Below, one piece after another: positions 8,783-14,723 of a stretch of 14,723 nt of DNA (positions are counted from its first letter, which is position 1; each line of letters begins with the position of its first letter). Under the pieces are notes generated by a model that searched no databases, had not been told where the DNA came from, and worked only from the letters and a program-made list of their open reading frames with translations. Source of the stretch: UBA6182 sp964479585 (GTDB taxonomy: Bacteria; Bacillota_I; Bacilli_A; Erysipelotrichales; Erysipelotrichaceae); assembly GCA_964479585.1 (NCBI GenBank), contig CAYZMP010000045.1, positions 1-14,723 on the forward strand, in the 5' to 3' direction. Both the position numbers and the translations under genes were made by a program.

Positions 8783-9073
8783 TTACTCTTCTTCTAATTT
8801 AACGTTCATGTGACGTACGATTTTGTTGTTTAAACGCATTTGACGCTCTAACTCAACAACTGTATCGACATCCGCTTCGAAGTACATAAGAACATAATAA
8901 CCTTTTGTCATATGATTTATTTCATATGCAAACTCGCGCATTCCCATTTCGGTTACTTCAGAAACACTTCCTTTACCATCTTCTACAATGGTTTTTAAGT
9001 TTTCCATAACCTCTTGGCGTGCGGCATCATCCATTGATGCGTTAATAATGTACATTAATTCATACTTGCGCAT
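8783..9073 (-). CDS. rpsF: 30S ribosomal protein bS6
   Basis: 96 residues, the normal bS6 length, opening MRKYELMYIINASMDD and containing EFAYEINHMTKGYYVLMYF. bS6 forms the platform heterodimer with bS18. The start is set at the ATG at 9073, which is preceded by an almost perfect AAGGAGGTG. The open frame runs thirteen codons further upstream, but that extension reads through the Shine-Dalgarno sequence and the leader hairpin and is not coding. First gene of the operon with ssb and rpsR; promoter and autoregulatory leader lie just upstream. Confidence 0.98.
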   Translation of the reverse strand: MRKYELMYIINASMDDAARQEVMENLKTIVEDGKGSVSEVTEMGMREFAYEINHMTKGYYVLMYFEADVDTVVELERQMRLNNKIVRHMNVKLEEE

Positions 9074-9080
9074 GTGTACA

Positions 9081-9116
9081 CCTCCTTCTGGTCTGACGGC
9101 CTTTTCAGGCAAGGAA
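9081..9116 (-). promoter_or_regulatory. S6:S18-type autoregulatory leader of rpsF
   Basis: In the rpsF leader RNA, GCCU-GAAA-AGGC (9110-9099) forms a small hairpin followed directly by CCG (9099-9097), and UUCCUU (9116-9111) can pair with AAGGAG (9087-9082). The outer stem therefore buries the rpsF Shine-Dalgarno sequence. A CCG trinucleotide between two stems in front of rpsF is the hallmark of the known bacterial S6:S18 leader, to which the bS6-bS18 dimer binds to repress its own operon. The structure was drawn by eye; binding is inferred. Confidence 0.75.
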
Positions 9117-9142
9117 TAAATTTTACTTTATCCGTATTTGCA

Positions 9143-9171
9143 ATTATAACAGAAACATTGTGTTGTGTCTA
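9143..9171 (-). promoter_or_regulatory. Sigma-A type promoter of rpsF-ssb-rpsR
   Basis: The -35 element TAGACA (9171-9166) and the -10 element TATAAT (9148-9143) are separated by exactly 17 bases, matching the consensus at 11 of 12 positions. Transcription should begin near 9136, giving a leader of about 60 nt that holds the S6:S18 motif. It would serve rpsF-ssb-rpsR and, by read-through, the genes further on. Confidence 0.85.
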
Positions 9172-9184
9172 TGTTAAACAACAC
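9160..9184. repeat. 7-bp inverted repeat around the rpsF -35 element
   Basis: GTGTTGT (9160-9166) and ACAACAC (9178-9184) are perfect inverted copies separated by 11 bases, and the interval covers the -35 hexamer. The centre-to-centre distance of 18 bases would suit a dimeric regulator, but a 7-bp match in AT-rich DNA can be chance. The rest of 9185-9292, downstream of metK, contains only the 12-bp palindrome CTTTATATAAAG (9251-9262) and T-rich stretches, with no convincing terminator. Confidence 0.4.
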
Positions 9185-9292
9185 GTAAATCATGTTTTAA
9201 GTACTCTTTTTAACTCTTTAAAAAAATAACCTTAGGCAACCATTGTTTCGCTTTATATAAAGAAATAAAACCAAATCATTCGTTGTTTAAAA

Positions 9293-10462
9293 CTACACGA
9301 TGTATTTTTTTAAGTTATCCACTTTATCGAGTTGTTCCCATGGCATATTATCTCTTCCCATATGACCATATGCTGCAATCTCTCTGTAAATAGGTCGTTG
9401 AAGTTGTAATTGTTCAATAATTGCGGAAGGTCTTAAATCAAACTCTTTTCTAATAATATCAGCCAACTCACTATCACTAAGTATGCCTGTATTAAAGCTA
9501 TCCACAAATATACTTACCGGATGTGCAACTCCAATTGCATACGCTAATTGCACTTCCACTTTTTTAGCTAATTTTGCTGCCACGATATTTTTAGCTACAT
9601 AACGAGCGGCATACGCTGCAGAGCGATCCACTTTTGTTGGGTCTTTTCCGCTAAAAGCTCCACCACCATGACGTGCCATACCACCATAAGTATCCACGAT
9701 AATTTTACGACCTGTCAATCCACTATCACCTTGTGGACCACCAACCACAAATCGTCCGGTTGTATTAATGAGAATCTTTGTGTTTTCATCCATTAAATGA
9801 GCATCCACTACTTCATGTATCACATAGCGAACAATATCATCATAAATTTGTTGCCAAGAAACATGTTCTGCATGTTGGGTTGATACAACAATGGTTTCAA
9901 CACGTGTAGGCTTATTATCGACATACTCAACAGTTACTTGTGTTTTACCATCTGGCCGTAAGTAGTCAAGGGTTTTTGTTTTTCTTACTTCTGAAAGCTT
10001 GTGTGCTAATTTATGCGCTAATGTTATTGGTAATGGCATAAGTTCTTTAGTCTCATCACATGCATAACCAAACATCATCCCTTGATCACCAGCACCAAGT
10101 TCTAAATCATCACCGCTTTTACTTTCAAAGGACTGATCAACACCAAGAGCAATATCCTTTGATTGCTCATCAATGGATGTTAATACCGCACAAGTATGAC
10201 CATCAAAGCCATATTTAGCGCGATCATAACCAATTTCTAAAATGGTGTCACGAGCAATTTTAGGAATATCCACATAGCATGAAGTCGATATCTCACCCAT
10301 GACAAGTACCATCCCTGTTGTTATTGCACATTCACATGCAACTCGCGCAGTAGGATCTTCCTTTAATATTGCATCAAGTACCGCATCAGAAATTTGATCA
10401 CATATTTTATCAGGATGACCTTCACTTACTGATTCACTTGTAAAAAACACTTTATTTTCCAT
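9293..10462 (-). CDS. metK: S-adenosylmethionine synthase MetK
   Basis: 389 residues. It makes SAM from methionine and ATP in the cytoplasm. Conserved elements are GHPDK (15-19), the GAGDQG hexapeptide (123-128) and the glycine-rich GGGAFSGKDPTKVDR loop (about 266-280). I start it at the ATG at 10462 (MENKVFFTSESVSEGHPDK): GGAGG lies seven bases upstream, whereas the longer frame begins with GTG at 10474 and reads through that site. It overlaps the end of speB by 11 bases and is the last gene of the polyamine operon, where it supplies the substrate for SpeD. There is no S-box leader of its own and no room for one. Confidence 0.98.
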   Translation of the reverse strand: MENKVFFTSESVSEGHPDKICDQISDAVLDAILKEDPTARVACECAITTGMVLVMGEISTSCYVDIPKIARDTILEIGYDRAKYGFDGHTCAVLTSIDEQSKDIALGVDQSFESKSGDDLELGAGDQGMMFGYACDETKELMPLPITLAHKLAHKLSEVRKTKTLDYLRPDGKTQVTVEYVDNKPTRVETIVVSTQHAEHVSWQQIYDDIVRYVIHEVVDAHLMDENTKILINTTGRFVVGGPQGDSGLTGRKIIVDTYGGMARHGGGAFSGKDPTKVDRSAAYAARYVAKNIVAAKLAKKVEVQLAYAIGVAHPVSIFVDSFNTGILSDSELADIIRKEFDLRPSAIIEQLQLQRPIYREIAAYGHMGRDNMPWEQLDKVDNLKKYIV

Positions 10463-11306
10463 TTCTTCCTCCACACAATAAGAGCATTTCTCTTACTACT
10501 TTAGCCCCCACTACACTTGATACTTGACTACTATCATAATCAGGCGCACATTCCATTACATCCATTGCGATAACATTAGCTTTAAATAGTATGTTTAGTA
10601 TTTCCATTAAATAATCAAAACTAAAACCATTAGGTTCTGGTGTCCCAGTTCCACAAAACAAAGAAGGATCAAGAACATCTAAATCAAGACTTATATAAAC
10701 AGGTTGATCATTAAGTTGTTTAACAAATGACATTATTTCATCCTTTGTCTTTAAGAGTGTATCATTCTTTTTCATATAGTCATGCTCAGCTTGAGTACTT
10801 GAGCGAATACCTATTTGTTTTAGGTTGTTGTCTGCTAAACAAGTAACACGATGCATCACACTAGCATGACTTTCTTTTAGTCCTAAATAATCTTCTCTTA
10901 AATCTGCATGCGCATCAATTTGTATCATCATAAGATCAGGATATGTTTCAAAAACTGCTTTAAATGATGGATAGGTACAACTATGTTCCCCACCAATCAT
11001 CATTGGTGTTTTCTTATCCGCTACTACCTTTTTGGTGAAATCATATATTTGCTTATGGGCCTTAGCTACATCACCCATGACACATTCTAAATCTGCCGCA
11101 TCGAAGATAGATAGCTCCCTTAAGTCTCTTTCTAGGGCCATAGAATAGCTCTCAAGGCCATAGGAAGCTTTGCGAATGTGATATGGTCCAAAACGTGCTC
11201 CTGGACGATAACTAACCGTTCCATCAAAGTCAGCACCAAACATTACAATGTTTGCTTGTTCATACGTTGCATCACAACCAATAAACACATCTTTCTTATT
11301 GATCAT
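10452..11306 (-). CDS. speB: Agmatinase (ureohydrolase family)
   Basis: 284 residues. It hydrolyses agmatine to putrescine and urea. The two-manganese site of the arginase/agmatinase family is complete: H108 (GGEHS), D131, H133 and D135 (DAHADLR), and D208 and D210 (SLDLDVLDP). The N-terminal segment GADFDGTVSYRPGARFGPYHIR and the GTGTPEPNG loop are agmatinase features rather than arginase ones. It overlaps speE by 11 bases and metK by 11 bases, with GGAG upstream. Its position after a decarboxylase and SpeE supports agmatine as substrate; formiminoglutamase or another ureohydrolase activity is the alternative. Confidence 0.92.
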   Translation of the reverse strand: MINKKDVFIGCDATYEQANIVMFGADFDGTVSYRPGARFGPYHIRKASYGLESYSMALERDLRELSIFDAADLECVMGDVAKAHKQIYDFTKKVVADKKTPMMIGGEHSCTYPSFKAVFETYPDLMMIQIDAHADLREDYLGLKESHASVMHRVTCLADNNLKQIGIRSSTQAEHDYMKKNDTLLKTKDEIMSFVKQLNDQPVYISLDLDVLDPSLFCGTGTPEPNGFSFDYLMEILNILFKANVIAMDVMECAPDYDSSQVSSVVGAKVVREMLLLCGGRNGK

Positions 11307-12153
11307 ATGATTTCTCCAACAAATCTAAAACATAATTAGGAAGAGCAAAACAGCCTACATGAAGTGCAGTGTTATAATAATTTGTCTTAATATTTAACTC
11401 ATTCCATTTTTCAATTTGTGTAATATCATGTCCAATCATCCCTTTAGAAGCAAACCCAAACAACCAATGACCAGAAGGATATGTTGGGATGTGCGCTTGA
11501 TATACTTTCGCTACATCAAAGGTTTCTTTTATTCTTTGATGAGCTCTTTGCATTGCCTTAGCATAACTTTCATAATAAGGACTTTCATGTTGATTAATAA
11601 GAATGCCACTATGTGTGAGTGCGCGATAACAATGACGATAAAATTCCTTAGAAAACAACCCTTCACCTGGTCCAAAAGGATCGGTTGAATCCACGATAAT
11701 TAAATCGTATTTATTTTCAATTGTTCGGATGAATTTTAAACCATCTTCAAAATGACTTGTTACTTTACGATGATCAAGTTGACTTGCTGTTTGTGGTAAA
11801 AATTCCTTACACACATCCACGACCATTTTATCAATTTCTACTAAATCAATGTGTTCAATCGTGTCATATTTGAGTAGTTCACGAATAGTCCCACCATCAC
11901 CTGCACCAATGACTAACACTTGTTTAATCTCAGGATTGGTTGCCATAGGAACATGCACGATCATATCATGGTAAATAAATTCGTCTTTTTGAGTTACCAT
12001 CATTAAACCATCCAATGTTAAAAACCGACCAAACTCTTTTGATTCAAAAATATCAATCTTTTGAAACTCACTTTGAGTAGACACAAGATGCTTGTCTACT
12101 TTAATCGAGAACTTAACATTCTCTGTATGTTTTTCGCTATACCATAATTCCAT
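11296..12153 (-). CDS. speE: Spermidine synthase (polyamine aminopropyltransferase)
   Basis: 285 residues. It transfers an aminopropyl group from decarboxylated SAM to putrescine, giving spermidine and methylthioadenosine. After a small N-terminal beta domain opening MELWYSEKHTENVKFS comes a Rossmann fold with GAGDGG (83-88, a variant of GGGDGG), the ribose-binding acid E106 (LVEID), and the catalytic VDSTDP segment with D155 and D158, followed by the gatekeeper loop GPGEGLF. Residues Y61 and H62 in YHDM are also conserved. AAGGAG lies seven bases before the ATG, and the gene overlaps the preceding decarboxylase by 17 bases. No methylthioadenosine recycling gene is in the window. Confidence 0.96.
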   Translation of the reverse strand: MELWYSEKHTENVKFSIKVDKHLVSTQSEFQKIDIFESKEFGRFLTLDGLMMVTQKDEFIYHDMIVHVPMATNPEIKQVLVIGAGDGGTIRELLKYDTIEHIDLVEIDKMVVDVCKEFLPQTASQLDHRKVTSHFEDGLKFIRTIENKYDLIIVDSTDPFGPGEGLFSKEFYRHCYRALTHSGILINQHESPYYESYAKAMQRAHQRIKETFDVAKVYQAHIPTYPSGHWLFGFASKGMIGHDITQIEKWNELNIKTNYYNTALHVGCFALPNYVLDLLEKSYDQ

Positions 12154-13609
12154 TTTCTTGCTCCTTCACAACTTGTATATAGGATAAGCTACTATCCTTT
12201 GCTCCCATGAGAAATCCATGGTTTGCTTGAATATAATCTATAACATCAATAACTTTCTTAGTAATTAACTCTCCATAAGAAACAATAGGTATTCCTGGTG
12301 GATAAGCCATGATTGATTCACCACAAATCTTTCCAATACTTTGTTTTTTACTTATACTCTCTTTTGTAGCGTTATAAGCATCTGTAGGAGATAAAACACA
12401 AATAGGATGAAGATACTCACTAAATATCATTTCTTTATCACTATTGTCTACATTGCGTTTAATATCCGATAAAGCAGCCAACAATCGTTCGATATCTAAG
12501 TATCGATCTCCAAATGAAACAATTGCTAAAATATTGGATAAGTCACCAAATTCTACTTGAATATCATATTCATCTCTAAGTTTTTCATACACTTGCAAAC
12601 CACTTAACCCAGCATTGTATGTATGCACACTAAGCTTTGTGCGATCAAAGTCATAAAACCCAGGTTGATTTGCTTTTTCTTTTGAAAAAGCATAATAACC
12701 ATCCATATTATTGATCTCTTTTCTTGCATACTCACTAATCTGAAGAATCTTACTTACTTGTTCTTTACCAAAGAGTGCAAGTTCTCTACGCGCTATGTCT
12801 AAGGAAGCCATTAAAAGATAACTAGGACTTGTTGTTTGAAGTAAGTTAATGATAGATAATACATGATCTTTATCTATGTCTTCATTAATCAAAATCATTG
12901 AACTTTGCGTTAGTGAACCACCTGTTTTATGCATACTAACACTAGACATGGTTGCCCCTGCATCCATTGCACTTATGGGTAGTTCATCACTAAAGTAAAA
13001 GTGGGTACCATGTGCTTCATCCACTATGACATGCATGTTGGAATCTTTTGCAAGAGAAACAATGCTTGTCAAATCAGCACAAACACCATAATATGTAGGG
13101 TTGTTTACAAAAATTGCTTTCGCATCAGGATGTTGTTTGATGGTATTTTCAATATCCATTACATCCATGGCTAAACCAATACCAAGTTGTTTATCCACTT
13201 GTGGGTTTACATAAATAGGATTTATCCCACTTAAAACAAGAGCATTAATGACGCTTTTATGAACATTTCGTGGCAAAATGATTTTCTCACCTTTTTTTGC
13301 GACTGACATTATCATGACCATTACTGCTAAACTTGTTCCATTTACAATGAAAAAAGCATGTTTTGCACGAAACAATTCAGCTGCTAATTGCTGTGCTTGT
13401 GCAATAATCCCTGATGGGTTAGCTAGGTTATCAAGAGCTTTTGAAGCATTAAAGTCTAAAGCTAATGTTTGATAAGAAAATACGTCTATTAATGATTTGT
13501 TTATTTTCTTTTGCTTGTGACCAGGCACATCAAAACCTACAATCCGCTTTTTTTGATACTCATACAGTCCATCTAGTAATGGTGTGTTATTCTGATTGTT
13601 CATACACAT
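12137..13609 (-). CDS. speA: PLP-dependent Orn/Lys/Arg decarboxylase, probably arginine decarboxylase
   Basis: About 490 residues, fold type I, the length of Bacillus SpeA. The opening TPLLDGLYEYQKKRIVGFDVPGHK is typical. The cofactor site is visible: VDEAHG (D197, H200) and the Schiff-base lysine K228 in SMHKTGGSLTQSS. The small C-terminal domain is present. The reaction is most likely arginine to agmatine, because the agmatinase gene lies two genes on; lysine or ornithine decarboxylation is possible from sequence alone. The start is uncertain: ATG at 13609 (MCMNNQ) has AGTGGT four bases upstream, and ATG at 13603 (MNNQNNT) is equally good by protein similarity. Either overlaps the end of speD (17-23 bases), so translation is probably coupled. 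Confidence 0.85.
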   Translation of the reverse strand: MCMNNQNNTPLLDGLYEYQKKRIVGFDVPGHKQKKINKSLIDVFSYQTLALDFNASKALDNLANPSGIIAQAQQLAAELFRAKHAFFIVNGTSLAVMVMIMSVAKKGEKIILPRNVHKSVINALVLSGINPIYVNPQVDKQLGIGLAMDVMDIENTIKQHPDAKAIFVNNPTYYGVCADLTSIVSLAKDSNMHVIVDEAHGTHFYFSDELPISAMDAGATMSSVSMHKTGGSLTQSSMILINEDIDKDHVLSIINLLQTTSPSYLLMASLDIARRELALFGKEQVSKILQISEYARKEINNMDGYYAFSKEKANQPGFYDFDRTKLSVHTYNAGLSGLQVYEKLRDEYDIQVEFGDLSNILAIVSFGDRYLDIERLLAALSDIKRNVDNSDKEMIFSEYLHPICVLSPTDAYNATKESISKKQSIGKICGESIMAYPPGIPIVSYGELITKKVIDVIDYIQANHGFLMGAKDSSLSYIQVVKEQENGIMV

Positions 13610-14402
13610 TATTACCACTATAAATTTCAATCATCTCTTTGTACAACCGATTAGAAATATCCAATCTTTTTTTCGGTGTGTATTCTTTAGGGTCTTGACC
13701 AAACAGGTAATTTGCAAGTTCTAACTCAGAAATCATCATTTTTGTATGAAAGATGTTGCTTTGATACACATTAATGTCTTGAGCATCATAGTTTCGTAAA
13801 ATGTTAGGATCAATGTAATTTTGAATACTTGTTATGGGGTGATCGATAAACAACTTACGCCCGCCTTCATCACGTGTAAATCCTCGTACACGATAATCAA
13901 GACTAATGATGTCACTTTCAAAGCTTTGAATTAAATGATTCAGCGCATTGAGTGGCGATACTTTTCCACATGTTGATACATCTATATCAACTCGAAAAGT
14001 GGATATGTTTAAATCAGGATGATATTCAGGATAAGTATGTACTGTCAGATGTGACTTATCCAAATGTCCTGCAATGCTATCCTTTTTTAAAAACTGATCA
14101 TCAACTTTACAACTAGGATCAATGAGTTCTTCTTTAAGTGGTTCTTCACTAATTAAAATAGTAACACTTGCTCCTTGAGGATCATAATCTTGTTTGGATA
14201 CATTTAAAACGGTTGCTCCAATGACATTGGCAACATCAAAAAGAATGTTTGTTAAACGCACAGAATTATATTGTTCATCAATGTATTCAATGTAATCATT
14301 CCTTTGCTTTTCATTTTCAACATAACAAATATCGAAAATATTAAAACTAAGGGTTTTGGTTAAATTATTAAATCCATACAATTTCATCTTTTGATTGTTC
14401 AT
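13587..14402 (-). CDS. speD: S-adenosylmethionine decarboxylase proenzyme, long (E. coli-type) form
   Basis: 271 residues. It decarboxylates SAM to give the aminopropyl donor for SpeE. It is a pyruvoyl enzyme that cleaves itself: the site is K116/S117 in HLDKSHLTVHTYPE, where Ser117 becomes the pyruvoyl group. C145 in VSTCG corresponds to the E. coli catalytic cysteine. Long stretches recall E. coli SpeD (KLYGFNNLTKTLSF, QDYDPQGASVTIL, DYRVRGFTRD, NVYQSNIFHTKM), and it is about twice the length of the 120-130 residue Bacillus form. The start at 14402 has AAAGGG eight bases upstream; the frame could begin at 14420, but that ATG follows a U-run directly. First gene of the operon. Confidence 0.95.
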   Translation of the reverse strand: MNNQKMKLYGFNNLTKTLSFNIFDICYVENEKQRNDYIEYIDEQYNSVRLTNILFDVANVIGATVLNVSKQDYDPQGASVTILISEEPLKEELIDPSCKVDDQFLKKDSIAGHLDKSHLTVHTYPEYHPDLNISTFRVDIDVSTCGKVSPLNALNHLIQSFESDIISLDYRVRGFTRDEGGRKLFIDHPITSIQNYIDPNILRNYDAQDINVYQSNIFHTKMMISELELANYLFGQDPKEYTPKKRLDISNRLYKEMIEIYSGNNVYEQSE

Positions 14403-14658
14403 GGCATGCCCTTTCTGCATAAAAAAACGACTCCATTAAAGAATCATTCCGCAATAACATACCAAGTTTTATTTTCTTGTTTTGCTAAGAGTAGAAAACT
14501 AATCTACGATGTTGAAACAATTCTTCAATCACACGATTTACAATCGCAATTTCGGCTTTTGACCCGGCTGTCCGTCTGGCCTTTAAACAATTTCTTGTTG
14601 GTCAATATCAAAATTGGGTTGCAATAGTCTCAACAAAACAATGTATTCACTACTTGCA
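14403..14658 (-). promoter_or_regulatory. Long untranslated leader of the speD operon, function unknown
   Basis: About 255 nt without a credible gene. Reading in the direction of transcription, there is a GC-rich island (14581-14553, 20 of 29 bases G or C) whose RNA can fold as a GGC/GCC clamp around CGG-ACAG-CCG; then a GCGAUU-GUA-AAUCGU hairpin; then UUGAA/UUCAA and GUAGA/UCUAC hairpins; then the terminator-like hairpin at 14421-14450. It does not match the SAM-I, SAM-II, SMK, T-box, guanidine or preQ1 patterns that I know. A cis-regulatory RNA sensing SAM or a polyamine is possible, but is inference from length, structure and position only. Confidence 0.4.
14421..14450 (-). terminator. Weak terminator-like hairpin before speD
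   Basis: In RNA sense GGAAUGAUUC (14450-14441) can pair with GAGUCGUUUU (14433-14424) around a seven-base loop, with a run of seven U at 14427-14421. The stem has only two G-C pairs and several G-U pairs, so it is weak. It ends about 19 bases before the speD start, the place expected for an attenuator, but it could also be fortuitous. Confidence 0.4.
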
Positions 14659-14667
14659 AAATGTATT
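14640..14667. repeat. Direct repeat AATGTATT x2 at the speD promoter
   Basis: AATGTATT occurs at 14640-14647 and 14660-14667, a period of 20 bases or about two helical turns on one face of DNA. The second copy overlaps the -10 element and the pair spans the expected transcription start near 14658. The palindrome TTGCAA also recurs at 14619, 14654 and 14688 (the -35 element), 34-35 bases apart. Both could be operator sites; both are AT-rich and may be chance. Confidence 0.35.
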
Positions 14668-14693
14668 GTAAAGCATCACATACATAATTGCAA
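14665..14693 (-). promoter_or_regulatory. Sigma-A type promoter of the speD-speA-speE-speB-metK operon
   Basis: The -35 element TTGCAA (14693-14688) and the -10 element TACAAT (14670-14665) are separated by exactly 17 bases; they match the consensus at four of six and five of six positions. The start would be near 14658. No other good promoter was seen between here and speD. The remaining bases to 14723 hold only AT-rich DNA with no gene. Confidence 0.65.
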
Positions 14694-14723
14694 TACTAAA
14701 TTTCATTTTTATATATACTAAAC

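Noticed and set aside
9185..9292. Possible metK terminator (CTTTATATAAAG palindrome, and CCTAAGG before a run of T)
   Set aside because: The first has no T-run after it, and the second would need a one-base loop; neither is a usable intrinsic terminator.
9293..14402. S-box or other known SAM riboswitch inside the polyamine operon in front of metK
   Set aside because: metK overlaps speB, so there is no leader, and no S-box-like pattern was seen.
14368..14460. Small upstream ORF of 30 codons (MLLRNDSLMESFFYAERA and onward) overlapping the speD start
   Set aside because: It has no Shine-Dalgarno sequence and runs through the terminator-like hairpin. A regulatory uORF is conceivable but unsupported.
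14485..14601. Open minus-strand stretch of 38 codons in the speD leader ending in TAG, reading KARRTAGSKAEIAIVNRV and onward
   Set aside because: The peptide looks protein-like, but no ATG, GTG or TTG with a ribosome-binding site opens the frame, a TGA precedes it, and I recognise no family. A decayed gene remnant cannot be excluded; a translated search would decide.
14391..14627. 78-codon plus-strand frame opposite the speD leader
   Set aside because: No ribosome-binding site, no recognisable family, and it overlaps the start of speD on the other strand; most likely a chance frame.
14700..14723. TATATATAAA-like sequence at the right edge as a second -10 element
   Set aside because: Any matching -35 element would lie outside the window, and the TTGCAA-17-TACAAT promoter is better placed.
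1..14723. CRISPR arrays, insertion sequences, tRNA genes or phage genes
   Set aside because: No repeat-spacer pattern, transposase, tRNA-like fold or phage-type protein was seen; the window is nearly all core genes on one strand.

Overview
All supported genes in this window read leftward (minus strand). The DNA is AT-rich, Shine-Dalgarno sequences of the AGGAGG type precede almost every gene, and TGA is used as a stop (htrA, gdpP, yybS) while TGG encodes Trp, so the standard bacterial code applies. Gene content and order (rpsF-ssb-rpsR, yybS-gdpP-rplI-dnaB, walJ-htrA-rlmH) are those of a low-GC Bacillota or a deep, wall-related neighbour of the Mollicutes. I cannot name a genus. The order matches the region near the replication origin of Bacillus-type genomes, but the walRKHI genes that normally precede walJ are absent.

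Layout in the direction of transcription (right to left). (1) 14402-14723: a promoter (TTGCAA-17-TACAAT), then an untranslated leader of about 255 nt with a GC-rich island and a weak terminator-like hairpin just before the first gene. (2) 9293-14402: a tightly overlapping five-gene polyamine operon, speD-speA-speE-speB-metK. Together these make SAM, decarboxylate it, convert arginine to agmatine and then putrescine, and join the two branches into spermidine. (3) 9074-9292: intergenic DNA with a strong sigma-A type promoter and an S6:S18-type autoregulatory leader. (4) 8086-9073: rpsF-ssb-rpsR, closed by a strong intrinsic terminator at 8049-8079. (5) 1-8032: yybS-gdpP-rplI-dnaB-(M23 peptidase)-walJ-htrA-rlmH, a chain of genes overlapping or only a few bases apart, covering c-di-AMP breakdown, translation, replication, envelope remodelling and surface proteolysis, and rRNA methylation. 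rlmH is cut by the window edge.

Most of the window is well-known core biology. The parts worth a second look are non-coding: the long speD leader with its promoter-proximal repeats, the S6:S18 leader with its Shine-Dalgarno sequence buried in a stem, and the rpsR terminator, which leaves an eight-gene downstream chain with no visible promoter of its own. At gene level, the notable points are the SAM synthase gene embedded at the end of a spermidine operon, the long proteobacterial-type SpeD in a Firmicute-like genome, and an M23 peptidase gene in the place of the WalRK signalling genes.
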